From: Thunnus maccoyii
Lineage: Eukaryota; Chordata; Actinopteri; Scombriformes; Scombridae
Length of the DNA stretch: 64,000 nt
Direction of reading: 5' to 3'
NCBI RefSeq assembly: GCF_910596095.1
Contig: NC_056540.1
Coordinates: 23,658,001 to 23,722,000, forward strand
Shown: positions 25,101 to 36,524 of the stretch, in pieces
How the letters are laid out: each line of letters opens with the position of its first letter
Position numbering within the stretch: position 1 is the stretch's first letter
Made by a program: the position numbers and the translations under genes
Notes under the pieces: generated by a model
Databases searched by the model: none
Seen by the model: the letters and a program-made list of their open reading frames with translations, nothing else
What the model was told of the DNA's origin: nothing

Positions 25101-28100
25101 GTACACAGTCTTTGTGGCGCCAAAAATAACTCCTCCAACATCGCAACTCTATAAGACCCAGGTTGAAAAATACCAGAATTTCCCTTTATATAATAATGTA
25201 CAGCAGCCTTTGCTGAGCCGATTAGCTGGCTACCTAGAATACCTTAAGACCTTGAAGCTTATTATCTTTAGATTATGAGACTTATGAGAAAGTAAAGATA
25301 TTGATTCTCCTACCTTCTGTGTTCAGATGGCAAAAAAATATGTTCCCTCCACTGGTGACTTTCAGTGTGAAATCTAAAAAGTAAGGTCCTCTTCAGGAAA
25401 AAAGAGTAAACGAGTATTGATTTGAAGCCTGAGCACACATGGGACAAAAGGGTGCTAAGAGCCTTCAGAGTACATGTAGGATCACTCTTACTTCACTTCT
25501 CATCTCTCACACAAAGACGTAGCGTGCACAGTCTTGCAGGGATGCCCGCAGCAACAACCTGATAAGTGCATCATACACACACACTCCCATGCTAGAGGCC
25601 GGTTACACGTACGCACGGATGGGTGAGAATGGGCCTCGAATCGGCTTATTAAATAAGTGGAGGCCCTACATGGTGAAATGGAGCAGTGAGGAAGAGTTAT
25701 ATGCACTGCCTCCTCTGCAGTGTTGGTAGACCGCCAGCATCACCATAAGTAGTCAGTCAATAGGCTGACTCAACAGTGTGTGAAATTAAGAGGGAAATAG
25801 AAGTAGACAGACATTAAGCCTCTCTCTCACTTCCCTTCACCCTCTCAGACGCCAGACAGCGGCTAATGCACCCCCCAGAGCCCCCACACACTGCTATCAC
25901 ACACCAGCAGCAACACAGCTCCACTTCTTGTCATCTGCCCCTCAAAAAAAAAAAAAAAAAAAAACATGTTACGAGACACAAAAAGCTTCATGGACCTCTT
26001 CTGGCAGCATGAACGTAAATACAACACAGAGAAGAGTTCTCTGAATGCCTTTTTATGCAAGTTAGAGGTTTAATTTAACCTGCAGAGATGGAAGTGTAAA
26101 CATCATTACATGCAGCCGCATGGCAGAGCGCTCAAATCTGCTTTCTGCAAGATGAGGTTTTGTTTGTCAGGTGTTTTCTTTTTTAAATATGTAAATGGTG
26201 AAGACAAACAGTTTGTGCCATGAAAAGAGTTTTTGACACCTGAAGAAGAAAACAAAAGCGCAAAAAAAAAAAAAGCAAAGAAATATCAAAGCAATACATA
26301 ATATTAGAGTTAGAAATTCACATGGCTGAAATACCACTCCAATAAAACTAAGACATCTATTGTCAGATGTCCACTGGGAGGATGTTTAGAATAACTCTCA
26401 ATCTTTTTTTTTTCTCTCACCTCCTTGATATGTTAATGTGGGTCTTGTTTTTGAGTTAGAAACAAAATCCTTTCTGCTGAGAGCCTCATTTTGTCAAAGC
26501 AGGGAGGAGTCACATTTCCATACGAAATGTCTGGATTAAGGAAATTCTGAACAATGGCCTAATGATAAAAAAGGCAGTTGCCAAGGTAATATGCAAAACA
26601 GTCTCAGTGACTCCAAGTTGAACTATGAGAACCACCTTCAAAAATGGTGGCTGGAGAGTTCAATTGAAATCTTGCTGACTGGAAACAAACTCTGCTACGT
26701 CTTTTTGCTTAATAATATTATTTATCCAATAGTTATGAACAAAAAACAGACTTGTAAACTACTGCATGTCTGATATATTACTTTCAATTTGACACACAAC
26801 CAAGTAATTTCCTGAAATCTTTTTCAAATAACCATTTAGACAAAGGCATGAGTGATATTGTCATTGATATAATTACACCTCAAGTCCAAAGGGACTCAAG
26901 AAACCACTAGAGGGAGCAACAATAAACAAATGCAAAGTAGTGAGAGAGAGGTGTCAGGATTGAGATCACCAAGCCTGCAGTTTATAGTCTCAACATGGGA
27001 AAAAGGCTTTAATGTGTAGCTATTCTTTCCATAATCAAACCAATCATGATGCAATTTCAGAAATTAGCCTTAAATTTCCAATTTAATCACCCTGCCAGAT
27101 AAGAAACTCAAGGTTTCTGTACTATAAATGAGTGAAAAGCTGAATGTCTCTACAAGTGTACACCAGAAAAAAAATACACCGCCTTTTATTTTATTTCTCT
27201 GGAGCATGCCATGCTCATCAAGTGTTTCTTTTTCCACCTTAACCTTTCCTATTGCAATCTGATTTTGTCTGGTCCTCTCCGAAAACAGCCGGCTGAAGAT
27301 GAATAGCTACAAGTGACTGAGGGCAAAGAGAAGACAATGTCTGCAGAGGCTCCTCAGATGGATATTGACCAAAGGGGAAAAAGCTGATGGAATTTCATTG
27401 ACCTATGGCAAACTGCACCGTGTTACACAACCCCGATCAATGTCCTCTCTCCCTCTTTCCTCCTTTCACCTCTCTCTGGGGGACTTTTAATATTCAAAGT
27501 TGTTCTTGTTGGGGAACTGAGAGGCAGAGCAGCACCTGAAAACACTGACAGATATGTGAGAAACTGTTCTGTGAGGTTCTTCAGGATTGTTGGTTAGTGC
27601 TTTTGATCTGCGAGATTGAAGGATGGCGAGCCAAGGTTTCAGCTGCCGTTGTATATTTCTCTTCTGACTTCAGAGGGAATGTAAGAAATAGAGAGATTCT
27701 GTGATGTGGAGGATCCTGCACAGATGCTGCTTGCTTCTCTCACTCTAAGACATTTTGTGTTCATGCTGTTGACGTGCTGCCTTTATGTTCTGTGACCAAG
27801 GTCAGCGGTTGAAAATATCTGATTAAATCCCCTCTGGTTGATTTGCGATTCTGAATTTTATAAGGAGAAGCGTGCCGGGTCAAAACGCCTGACTTACAAC
27901 AGGCACAACAAAGACATGTCAATGTTTCACGTCTGCTGTAGTAAGAAATATGCCGGGTCTGAAGTTGAAAGCAACGGAGGAGTTTGATGAGTCAGACATT
28001 TGTTTGATCAATACATTTTTATGATCACATTCCTATGATCAGTATATTCTTATTTAATTTGAATATATTATTATTTTCCAATTACATTTACATATTAAAT

Positions 28101-28455
28101 GACATATAGGTTAAAAACAGTTTGTCATCTGCATTTTTTTTTCAACCAAATGAAACAAATTCACTTTAAAAAAAAAGCTTAAATTTGACAGCAACATTTC
28201 CAATCTAAAAGAGATCTTCATTAGGCATTGTTAAATCTCATCATACATTGCTAAGTCAAGTCAGTCAAGATTTGATGATACCTGATGTAGATCTATGAAA
28301 ATTAAAATTAAATCCACTGAGAGCTATCGGTGTGAATCTTATGTCTGACCTTAGTTTGCTTTTTGATGCAGCACATATAAAACACACAGCACTTTCTACA
28401 GTCTGTCTTAACAAAAAAAGCTTTGTCATGACGTTTACAAATGTTTACAAATGAG
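22110..28455. other. Long intergenic stretch, no gene supported
   Basis: About 6.3 kb of AT-rich DNA without a supported exon or a repeat I can class. It holds a poly(A) run (25944-25964) and a ZNF143-like motif (25058-25077). Short open frames are not backed by splice sites or family motifs. Confidence 0.5.
25058..25077 (-). promoter_or_regulatory. ZNF143/THAP11-type motif
   Basis: Minus-strand AACTACAACTCCCAAGATGC matches the vertebrate SBS2 motif (ACTACAATTCCCAGCATGC) with few differences. The motif is usual at promoters but also occurs in repeats. No adjacent exon is evident. Confidence 0.4.
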
Positions 28456-28464
28456 ACCAAGACG

Positions 28465-29010
28465 CTACACAGCCATGCTAGCAGCTCTGTGAGACTGTAT
28501 TTAGGCACAACTTTATGCTAAATGCTAACAGTAGCATGCTAACATGAACACAATGACAGTTCTACCATATTGATGTCAAACAGTTGCAATGTTTACCATC
28601 TTACAGTAGTTTAGTTTTGTAGTGCAGTATGGCAGCATGCGAACATTTGGAAAATAGGACTGAACACAAAGTAGCCTACAGCTGAGGCTAATGGGAATGT
28701 CACTAATTTTTAAAGGTATGTCATCATAAACCAGTTTTTGACCTGATGGTGGCGCTAGATGAAAAGTAAAGGGAACAAAAAAGTTATTACAATCGATCCT
28801 GAAGGGGACATCAATGTCTGCACCAGACAGACTACAGACTTGTAGAGACATTTCACTTAAAACCACCTGGTCTGGTGGTGGTCTTAGAGGAAAAGTCGGG
28901 CGATCACCAAGGTCAGCAGGCTTCATCATCTGGGGACTGTGAATATCTGTCCAAAACTACATGGCAACCCATCCAATAGTTGTTCAGTCTGGACCAAATT
29001 TCCAAAAAGC
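28465..29010 (+). repeat. Dispersed repeat family C, longest copy
   Basis: Ordered blocks: catgctagcagctctgtgag, tagcatgctaacatg, gctgaggctaatgggaatgt, acctgatggtggcgctagat, gggaacaaaaaagttattac, gacatttcact, ggtggtcttagaggaaaagtc, catctggggac, catccaatagttgttcagtc. Two diverged half-units (each with a gatggtgg/tggtggtc block plus 'gaaaagt...gatcacc') suggest an internal duplication. Class unknown. Confidence 0.7.
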
Positions 29011-29099
29011 CACAGACTTTGAACGTTGCCTTGAATATATTTTACTTTATAATCAGGAAGATGTAGGCAGGTTTAACATGAATTTAAAAGAAGAGTTTT

Positions 29100-29760
29100 T
29101 GAACCATGAGGTTTCAAGTTTATTTGTCATCACAACAGTAAAAAATAAATACAATTAAAATTAAATAATGTTTCTTCAGGACTAGAGTATCAAACCAATA
29201 AAATGTCAGAAAAAACATACTAGAAATGACTTTTTAGCAACGACTGGAGAACAAAAGAGGAGAAAAAAACTGCAATACACAAAGAGGAGGGGCTTTAAAT
29301 GGTCTTGTGTCAATTAGGGAAGAAATTGCATTATCATTCTGCAGGTAAGAAGCAATATAACAGCAGTGCAGGTCATTGGATTTCAAGACTTGCGGGTGAA
29401 GGGATTTGGTCAATCATGAAAAAGGCAATTGATTTTCCTCTCTTTATTTGTAGAACTTGGCACAAGGCAGAGGTAAATTTTCCTCCCTGGGCACACTGAT
29501 TGAATGTAATTTTGTCTTTACGCGGCAAACACACTTACCACCTGTTTTCTATTTTCTTGGGTTGACATTTGGGGATATGAGATACATTTGTGAAATGTTT
29601 CGGGAGAAAAAAAAAACCCAACAGAAAATATTCCAGGAGTGTAGTTCCTGTGATACATGTTACTGGAGTGTTATGAAGAGATTGTAAGGGGAAATATTTA
29701 AGGTGTGCCAAATGCCAAATCAAATCAATCTTTATTTGTACAGAAACTTTTCTACACTCT
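29100..29760. repeat. Two retroelement-tail-like segments
   Basis: tcaagtttatttgtcatcac (about 29115) and caaatcaatctttatttgta (about 29721) resemble the 3' tails shared by fish LINE/SINE elements. The bodies of the elements are not recognisable, so these are tails only or chance. Confidence 0.35.
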
Positions 29761-29764
29761 GCTG

Positions 29765-31151
29765 CATTTCTGGCATCTCCCTCTGAAATCCAGGCCCAAT
29801 CTCCCATAAGAATGAGCCTCATTTTAATTAGAATATCATTAATATGGGTTTTTGTTTTCCATTGACCTGGAACAGGAGTGTGTACAGCACCATGACACCA
29901 ATACCAGGGGACAAGCCAACACATGGTTTCAATATGCAGCAGCTCCACTCGCTTTAATTAAAACACAATTTTTTTTTTAGTCGTGTTGTAATGTGATACT
30001 TGAGTGATCTTGCATATTGTTTAGATTTTATTTGAACCATATGCAGCATGTATACAGAGAACAGTTGTTGCGTGTCTAGAGAACTAACAGTGATATAATG
30101 TCTTTTGGACAAGGGACACCATGTTTTCTTACAAGAGTAACACTGCACTACAATTCAAGCGTCAAAAGCGTCCAAATGAGCTCAGCGGTGACGTCAAGAG
30201 CAAAAGGGACAATATTCCCAGTAACGTAACCCATTTAGAGCTATTCTAGGGTTTCGCTCTTTGGGGAGTATCTGGGTCCTGAGCCCAATGCTTGAAAATC
30301 CTGCTTAGTATCAGAGTCCATATGGTTCATTGCTCCCTACGGATGGACACACACACAGACACACACACACACACTCACAGGGGGTGAGGGCTATCTGTGG
30401 GCCCAGTCATGCGTCACCCATGCAGAGGTGTCTGTTAGCAGTGGGAGTTATCATTGGCCATGGAGGCTTATTCCTCAGCCAGTGGAGTCCATGCCAGGAA
30501 ATGACTGATAACGGAGCACAGCGATGACTGGCTCGCACAGCAGCAGCACATGTAGACCCTGGCCGAGATGAAGGAATAATGGGAATATGTAAACATACAT
30601 CATATATTACAGGACGGGCCCTCCCTCCTTTGCCTTTTTACAAATGACATGTATATTTCAATTCCATTAGCTCTGAAAGGGTAAACAGGATTGAAGAAGC
30701 TGCTCACTCAGAGGTAAAACCACATTTTTCTGATCTAATATCTAAATGTTATTTGTTGCGACGTCAAGCTCTAAAATGAAAATGCTCATAGATATAATAA
30801 GCATGGGGAGAAATTGATGATTTCTGTGATCGCCTGAGAGAGAATCATAACTTAGAGTCTTATGCTGGGGGGTATTTAATTTAGGTGATTCAATGTATTC
30901 ACTGTAATGTCGTCATCTCCTGTGGGGAAATGGGAAGTGTCTTAAGATCCTTCACATTTCTTGACAGCTGAAGGACTAGGAAGAGTTTTTTCCCTCTCAA
31001 ATGCTCAAGAGACTAATATAGGAACTGATTCTTCAGAATTTCCGGAGGGCAAGTGGATGGAACAAGCATTCTGGATATTTCCAGTAAGTAATTTAAAAAC
31101 TGCATCAACAATAGGCCACACCAATCTGGGATTCAATTTGTGAAAAACCTT

Positions 31152-31210
<59 letters not shown>

Positions 31211-32175
31211 TGGGCGGGGCGGGGGGGTGGGGCGTACAAAGCTCCTCTACAAAACAACAATAAAACAACTGAATTAAACTTTATCATTTACATTTACCAA
31301 TTACTTTCACATCTAGTTAGAGTTTGACAATTCCCTGACAAACCTCCCCCAAACAGCAATTTTCCAATCATAGCTTAGCAAACACAACTAGACACGGCAG
31401 GTATGTCAAGTTTTGCATAAAAGTGTTTGTCTAATAAGAGTTTAAATCTGCATTTATAGAGTTTAAGGACTGTGTCTTTCTTTCCAAAACAAAATACAAG
31501 AGCAAAAGTATAAGAAATAGAGTAAACAGTGTGTTTGTCTACTCTAATGTAAACTGCAATCGTTAGCATGCCTAGCTAACTAGCTTACTGGAAGAAATCA
31601 AGCGTTGCTTTAAAGGTCAAGAAACCCACCATTAACAAACCACATTAGTTTGTGGGGTTGTGGGTTTAAAAGGAAAGAAAAAAGGATTCACCATTCACAT
31701 CTAACACACCCATCGTGGAGCACTTGCCCACTGTGTGGAAGCTGATCTTGGATGCTATCAAGAGTTTAAGCTAATGTTGGCAGCTCTGTCATGTTACTCT
31801 ACAGCAAATACAGCAAACTTTACCTGAGATAGAGTTATATTTGGCAAACACACCGGTTAGTCCTCATCCTCAGCCTTTTCTCTTGTAATGTTAAATCATA
31901 TTTCTGAAAATACGAACATGTAACCATGGGCCAGTTTCTTCAGGATTTTTCATTGGGGGGTTGTTAATTGATGCAGGGGAAATACAGGTCTATATGTTTT
32001 GTTTATTTATTTAAATTAATTTAAGAAAAAAAATATATGCAAATATACAGTATGTTCTGTGTTGCCCTTCAAGACTAGACATAATTTATTTGTTCTCTAC
32101 AGACGATAAACAGCGTTCTGGTTCTTTTATGGTTGATTGAAAGAAGTGATGTTGTTGCCTAGACTAGTGGAAGAC
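29765..32175. other. Intergenic; TG microsatellite
   Basis: No gene supported. Contains the long TG tract at 31154-31209 and a short CA tract near 30350-30374. Confidence 0.5.
31154..31209. repeat. TG microsatellite
   Basis: 28 perfect GT units, followed by a G-rich segment (31214-31234). Confidence 0.95.
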
Positions 32176-32179
32176 TAGT

Positions 32180-32398
32180 GGAATTGAAAGTGTTAGAATT
32201 GAAACAGTAAAATTTCATTTCATTTCATTAAAGCCTTGTATCTATTTTGATATCTGCAGTAGATTTGTGAAAAACTATGCAAACATTTTGATGAAAACTT
32301 TATAAGTCAAAACCTCAAGTTTTATCAGGGGGCCAAATATTTTTGCTGGAGGGCTGGCAGGGTTTTGCCCAGGGGCCCCTATTAGCTGACCACTGATG
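32180..32398 (+). repeat. Dispersed repeat R1, copy 1
   Basis: Shares with 49940-50142 the blocks agtgttagaatt, gccttgt.t.tattttgat, atttgtgaaaaactatg, ttttgatg.aaact, tttatcagggggccaaat and tttttgctggaggg. Class unknown. Confidence 0.7.
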
Positions 32399-32652
32399 TA
32401 AGCTTAGCAGCCAAACAGACTTATGTTAAAAAAAGAATAACTGATCTTACTTTTCACCTTTTCATACTTATAATAAGATTGGACTAATTATGACTAACTA
32501 GCTCTACTCTGTAATATAAGAACTGTTTATTTCCATGTCTTCTTCATGTATCATCAGCTGATGAGGATGCTAACTTTTCGCATGTGACAAGTAGCTTTAG
32601 CTTTTAGCATGATACCATGTACACTAAGTACTTTCACTACTGTTATGCAAAT

Positions 32653-32676
32653 ATTACATTACATTACATTACATTA
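32653..32676. repeat. ATTAC pentanucleotide tract
   Basis: About five tandem TTACA units, directly before repeat R2. Confidence 0.85.
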
Positions 32677-32987
32677 GTGTATAATCACCTAAAAATAAGA
32701 ATTGTTGTGTTTTTGTTACCTTAGAATGAGCCCTTTATATCTACATAGGGAACGGGTCCTCTTCCATGGAGTCTGCCATGTTGCACCGCCATGTTTCTAC
32801 AGTAGCCCAGAATGGACAAACCAAACACTGGCTCTAGAGAGGGCCTTTTGCGGTTTTCATGAGTTTTATGACCACCATTGGCTCTCCTACACACTTGGAA
32901 GGAGGGTGAGGGGAGGGGCTATCAGTTGGTTGCAATCTGCAACCTCACTGCTAGATGCCAATAAATCCTACACACTGGTCCTTTAGG
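32677..32987 (+). repeat. Dispersed repeat R2, copy 1
   Basis: Blocks shared with 50299-50558: gtgtataatcacct, acgggtcctctt, cagtagcccag, ggacaaaccaaacactg, ctctag.gagggcctt, ggttgcaatct, ctcac.gctagatgcca, cacactgg. This copy has an extra segment (caccgccatgtttct) lacking in the other. Fish intergenic repeat; class unknown. Confidence 0.75.
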
Positions 32988-32989
32988 GT

Positions 32990-33650
32990 TTAGCTACCTT
33001 TTTGCATATGTTAAGCTCTCAGTAAATGTATCGTGCCCTCTGGGTGACTCTTTCACTTCAGGTTTGTGTTGAAATGGTAATGAATGGGCGACTGTTCATT
33101 ATCAGATGCACCTTTATTCAGAGTCAAAAGCCTTTAGATGGTGGAGCTGGGACCAAAGGCTGCTCAGCTGTATTCAACATGGCCTTTTAATGCTGAATAA
33201 AATCGACAGAGGCCAGCATGGAATTACTTTGATTAAATGATAGATTCTTTGATTCACTGTTGTCCCCTGTCATGGTTTAATCAAAGATGCTTGTCAAGGC
33301 AGCAGATAAGATACACAGATTTCTCAGAATCTTTTCATTTGTCTGGCACGTCCTGGTTTCAAGGTTACCTCGATCATAAAGTAGTGTTATCTCAGGATGG
33401 AGTGCAGGTCAACACTGAATAAAAGCTTCCTGGAAATGCAGTGCAATAGTGTGATGTATTATTTTCAGTGTTTCATCTTTTATTACCTGTGGATGACACC
33501 TGGAGTGGATATCTGTGAATGTTGAGTAGTCCTGTAATAAGCCATGCAGGACCAATCATATACTTAACTGAAAACATGTGAGGAAACAGAAAATTACCTA
33601 CCATTATAAGTAATTTACAAGAAAGCATCCAAACAAATTATCTTGCCATC
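32990..33650. other. Intergenic, no gene seen
   Basis: AT-rich, nothing recognisable. Confidence 0.4.
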
Positions 33651-33656
33651 AAACGT

Positions 33657-35145
33657 GGAGGTTATGCATAACCGATGTTCCCTGAGGGTGGGAAACGAGG
33701 TAAAACACATCAGTATGGGGATTGCATCCTTGTGAGACCAAGCTGAAGAACCTCTCTCAAAATGCCTGTCAAGGCCAATGAGACTGTCGCAGGAAGGGGG
33801 AGTCCCGCCTTTCCCTGGGGCTACAAAGGACTCTGCACAGTCTCTGCTCCTCAATCTAAACTGCATTTCACCTAGCCAAATAATAGGCTGACTTGCATTG
33901 TGCCTTGTTTCCCTCCCTCAGGGAACATGTGTTATATGCATAACCTCCAGTTACCTTTCGGCCAGTACAGTTGGTACAACACATCCCAAAAACGAAATGA
34001 ACTGGCCCTGATACAGCAGCCGTGATGACGTCAGCTATATCACCTTCCTGCTGAGAGCACAGACTGAGTGACTGAGTCCAGGCAATAAAACTTCATGAAT
34101 GTATGTGGAGAAGCCAAGCCCGCAGCAGAGCACACATCCTCCACTGAAATCTCTTCAGAAAGGGCCCAAGATGCAGCTATACCCTTGGTGTAGTGCACAC
34201 GCATGCTATCAGGCATTTGTGCACCCTTGAAGGCTTAAGCACACGAGATGGCCCTTATTATCCAGTGAGAAAGATGTTGCTTGGAAAATGCCTTCCCTTT
34301 AACTGGGTTTGCAAAACATACAAAAAGCTGGTTAGTTTCACGTATTTCCTTCGTTTGTTTAATAGACACGCGCAATGCATGTACCAAGCATAGATTATGC
34401 AGTCGCCATTGCTTTGGGGGCTGTGAAAAGGATGTGAGCTCAAAAGATAATGCCCTGTATGTACTTTAGGGATGTATGTGGGCTTAGGACGCAGTATCAC
34501 TTTAGAGCTGTCTAGTGCAACCCTAACCCTCAGTGGAGATATTCGTCGCACTGCATCTCTGGCACCTCCATGATTTTTAACCGCAGGTGACGATGGGCGA
34601 CAACCGTCTCAGCCTTTCCTGAGAGCAATGGTCACTGTACCGGAGGGGATAAAATCCACCGTGGAAGAGTGGGTTTGCTGCTTGCAGTGATTGGCCACGG
34701 TGCCAAGTGGATAGCCAGCATCTCGTCCATTGGAAGAATGTTAGCTAGCTAGGTGTGGAAAGCGACAGGAGCAGAGAGAGTTAAGTTAGCAGTTTAGCTG
34801 TGACAGTAGTAGTACAGTGTATGTACAGTTTGAGCTGTTCTGTCAGAGAATAAATGCTGCAACTCCTCAAGATTGAAGCTGAGTTCCCGTTTCTTGCTTG
34901 CCACCTGTTGATAAAAGTGGAGGGAGTTAACCTTGAAGTTAGCGGTGACTTCGGCCCTGGAGTAGTACACAAAGTCTCCCCTGTGCTTCCCGACCACGGC
35001 CGGGACGCTGAAGCGGGAAATGTTAACACAGGGCTCCCCTTGCCTGTGACAGTCTCATTGGCCTTGACAGGTGTTTTGAGAAAGGTTCTTCAGGTTGGTC
35101 TTGTGAAGATACAATCCCCATATTGATGTTTTGTGCCGAGTGTAC
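33657..35145 (-). mobile_element. Decayed DIRS-like (tyrosine recombinase) retrotransposon
   Basis: Two inverted copies of a roughly 100-bp segment bound the region: 33702-33805 on the plus strand (blocks catcagtatggggattg, gaccaagctgaagaacct, gtcaaggccaatgagactgt) and 35032-35132 as its reverse complement. Between them is a recombinase-like remnant on the minus strand (separate entry). Near 33657-33700 and 33908-33955 lies another inverted pair built on gttatgcat...gttccctgagggggaaac. DIRS elements combine a tyrosine recombinase with inverted ends, so the layout fits. No reverse transcriptase or RNase H is recognisable, so the body is largely deleted. The interval 34740-35030 may be foreign. 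Confidence 0.68.
34050..34460 (-). pseudogene. Tyrosine-recombinase remnant of the DIRS-like element
   Basis: On the minus strand a single frame gives LSFELTSF, LHNLCLVHALRV, NQLFVCFANP, KAFSKQHLSHWI, then a stop (TAA, 34237-34235), then VHYTKGIAASWAL and, further on, CSAAGLASPHTFMKFYCLD. These follow the order of the C-terminal catalytic domain of DIRS-type recombinases. The last block holds the expected histidine and nucleophilic tyrosine (HTF..FY). The position where family members have the catalytic arginine (H.TR) is Lys here, and the internal stop replaces a Tyr, so the copy is inactive. Recognition is from memory of fish copies. Confidence 0.72.
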
Positions 35146-35633
35146 TGACCAAAAGGGAACCTGCTTACTGATGTAGCTGGGCTAACAAGTTTGCCTTTGA
35201 TGTACGTATTACCATTATATTCGAGTCACTGAGCAAAACATTTAATTGTCCTTAAAATTATAACATGTTCTGGAGATATTTTCAGAATCATCAAAAACTC
35301 TTTAAACTATCTGAATAAAAACAATAATCATCTTTTGACTCGTTTCTCAAGTTGCGACTGTATTTCCTAATCCAGGTAGCCAGAAATGACATATGTCCTT
35401 GCTCTTTTCTAGAAACTCAAAACATTAAAGAATTATTTTGTTTGAAATAATAACATATTGGAAAGAAACATCGATACATATTGATAATATATTTTTAAAT
35501 TTTGGTTAATGTTGTACAATTTGAGTAAGTAGACATATAATATCTCGTACCTGTTTAGTTGGACCAGGAAAAAGACGCAACTTGGGAAATTTAAAAATCT
35601 TTTTTACTGTGCAGCGGATAGATATTTTTTTCA
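35146..35633. other. Intergenic, no gene seen
   Basis: AT-rich spacer between the DIRS-like relic and the hAT-like element. Confidence 0.4.
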
Positions 35634-35641
35634 TCCAGAAG

Positions 35642-36516
35642 CAGTGGTGGAAGAGGTATTCATTTGTACTTATAAAAGTACCAATACAGCAATGTAAAAA
35701 TACTCCATTACAAGTAAAAGTACTGCAAAAAATTCTGCTCAAGTAAAAGTATTAGCAGTAAAATGTACTTAAAGTATTAAAGTGAAAGTACTCGTGTCAT
35801 TCCCCTGACTGATATATTATTACATATGACATCATCAGATTATCAATACTGAAGCATCAGTGTGTAAACAGCATGTTACTGTTATAGCTGCTGCAGGTGG
35901 AGCTAGTTTGAACTACTTCATATACAATTAGCTAGTTTAGTCCAGTGGTTCCCAACCTAGGGGTCCCTCCAGAGGGTCACCAGATGAATCTGATGGGTCA
36001 TAAGATCATAAATGGGAGAGGAAAGAAGAAAAACGCAAAAAGTTCTGATACACAAATTGGACTTTTGGACTTTTTCTCAAATCTTTGATTTTTGGTGAAA
36101 TATTGGATCATTTGAACATTTATTGAAATTAAACCATGTCAGAAGTTTAGAGGGAAAAAAATCACTATTTGGTGGATCTGTTAACAACTCATAGACATCT
36201 GAAATGTGACCTGACTACACACTGCTTTTTGTAAGACATCAAAAGCCAAAAAGGTTGGAAACCACTGGTTTCATCTTTAACAATTTGTTGTATTTTAAAA
36301 GCTTGTTATATTATCCATTGTGCCAAATCTTCATCTGAAAAGTAACTAAAGCTGTCAAATAAATGTAGTGGAGTAGAAAGTACAATATTTCCCTCTGAAT
36401 TGTAGTGGAAGTATTAAGTAGCATAAATTGGAAATACTCAAGTTGAGTACAATTACCTCAAAATTGTACTTAAGTACAGTACTCAAGTAAATATACTTGG
36501 TTACATTCCACCACTG
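35642..36516. mobile_element. hAT-like non-autonomous element with 8-bp target duplication
   Basis: The ends are inverted: cagtggtggaa at the left and ttccaccactg at the right. The flanks are tccagaag (35634-35641) and tccagatg (36517-36524), an 8-bp duplication with one mismatch, as expected of hAT elements. Many subterminal aagta/tactt motifs (aagtaaaagtact) lie just inside each end, as in hAT transposase-binding regions. No coding frame. A second element is nested at 35943-36267. Confidence 0.85.
35943..36267. mobile_element. Second hAT-like miniature element nested in the first
   Basis: Ends cagtggttcccaacct and aggttggaaaccactg are near-perfect inverted repeats. The flanks gtttagtc (35935-35942) and gtttcatc (36268-36275) resemble an aged 8-bp duplication (6 of 8). 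Length 325 bp, non-coding. Confidence 0.75.
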
Positions 36517-36524
36517 TCCAGATG

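Noticed and set aside
28576..28929. 117-codon minus-strand open frame
   Set aside because: It lies wholly within the family C dispersed repeat.
32702..32986. 94-codon plus-strand open frame
   Set aside because: It coincides with repeat R2; its counterpart at 50299-50558 does not keep the frame.
34781..35126. Open frames of 82-90 codons on both strands beside the DIRS-like right end
   Set aside because: They lie in the repeat, partly across its inverted end, and show no recognisable protein motif.
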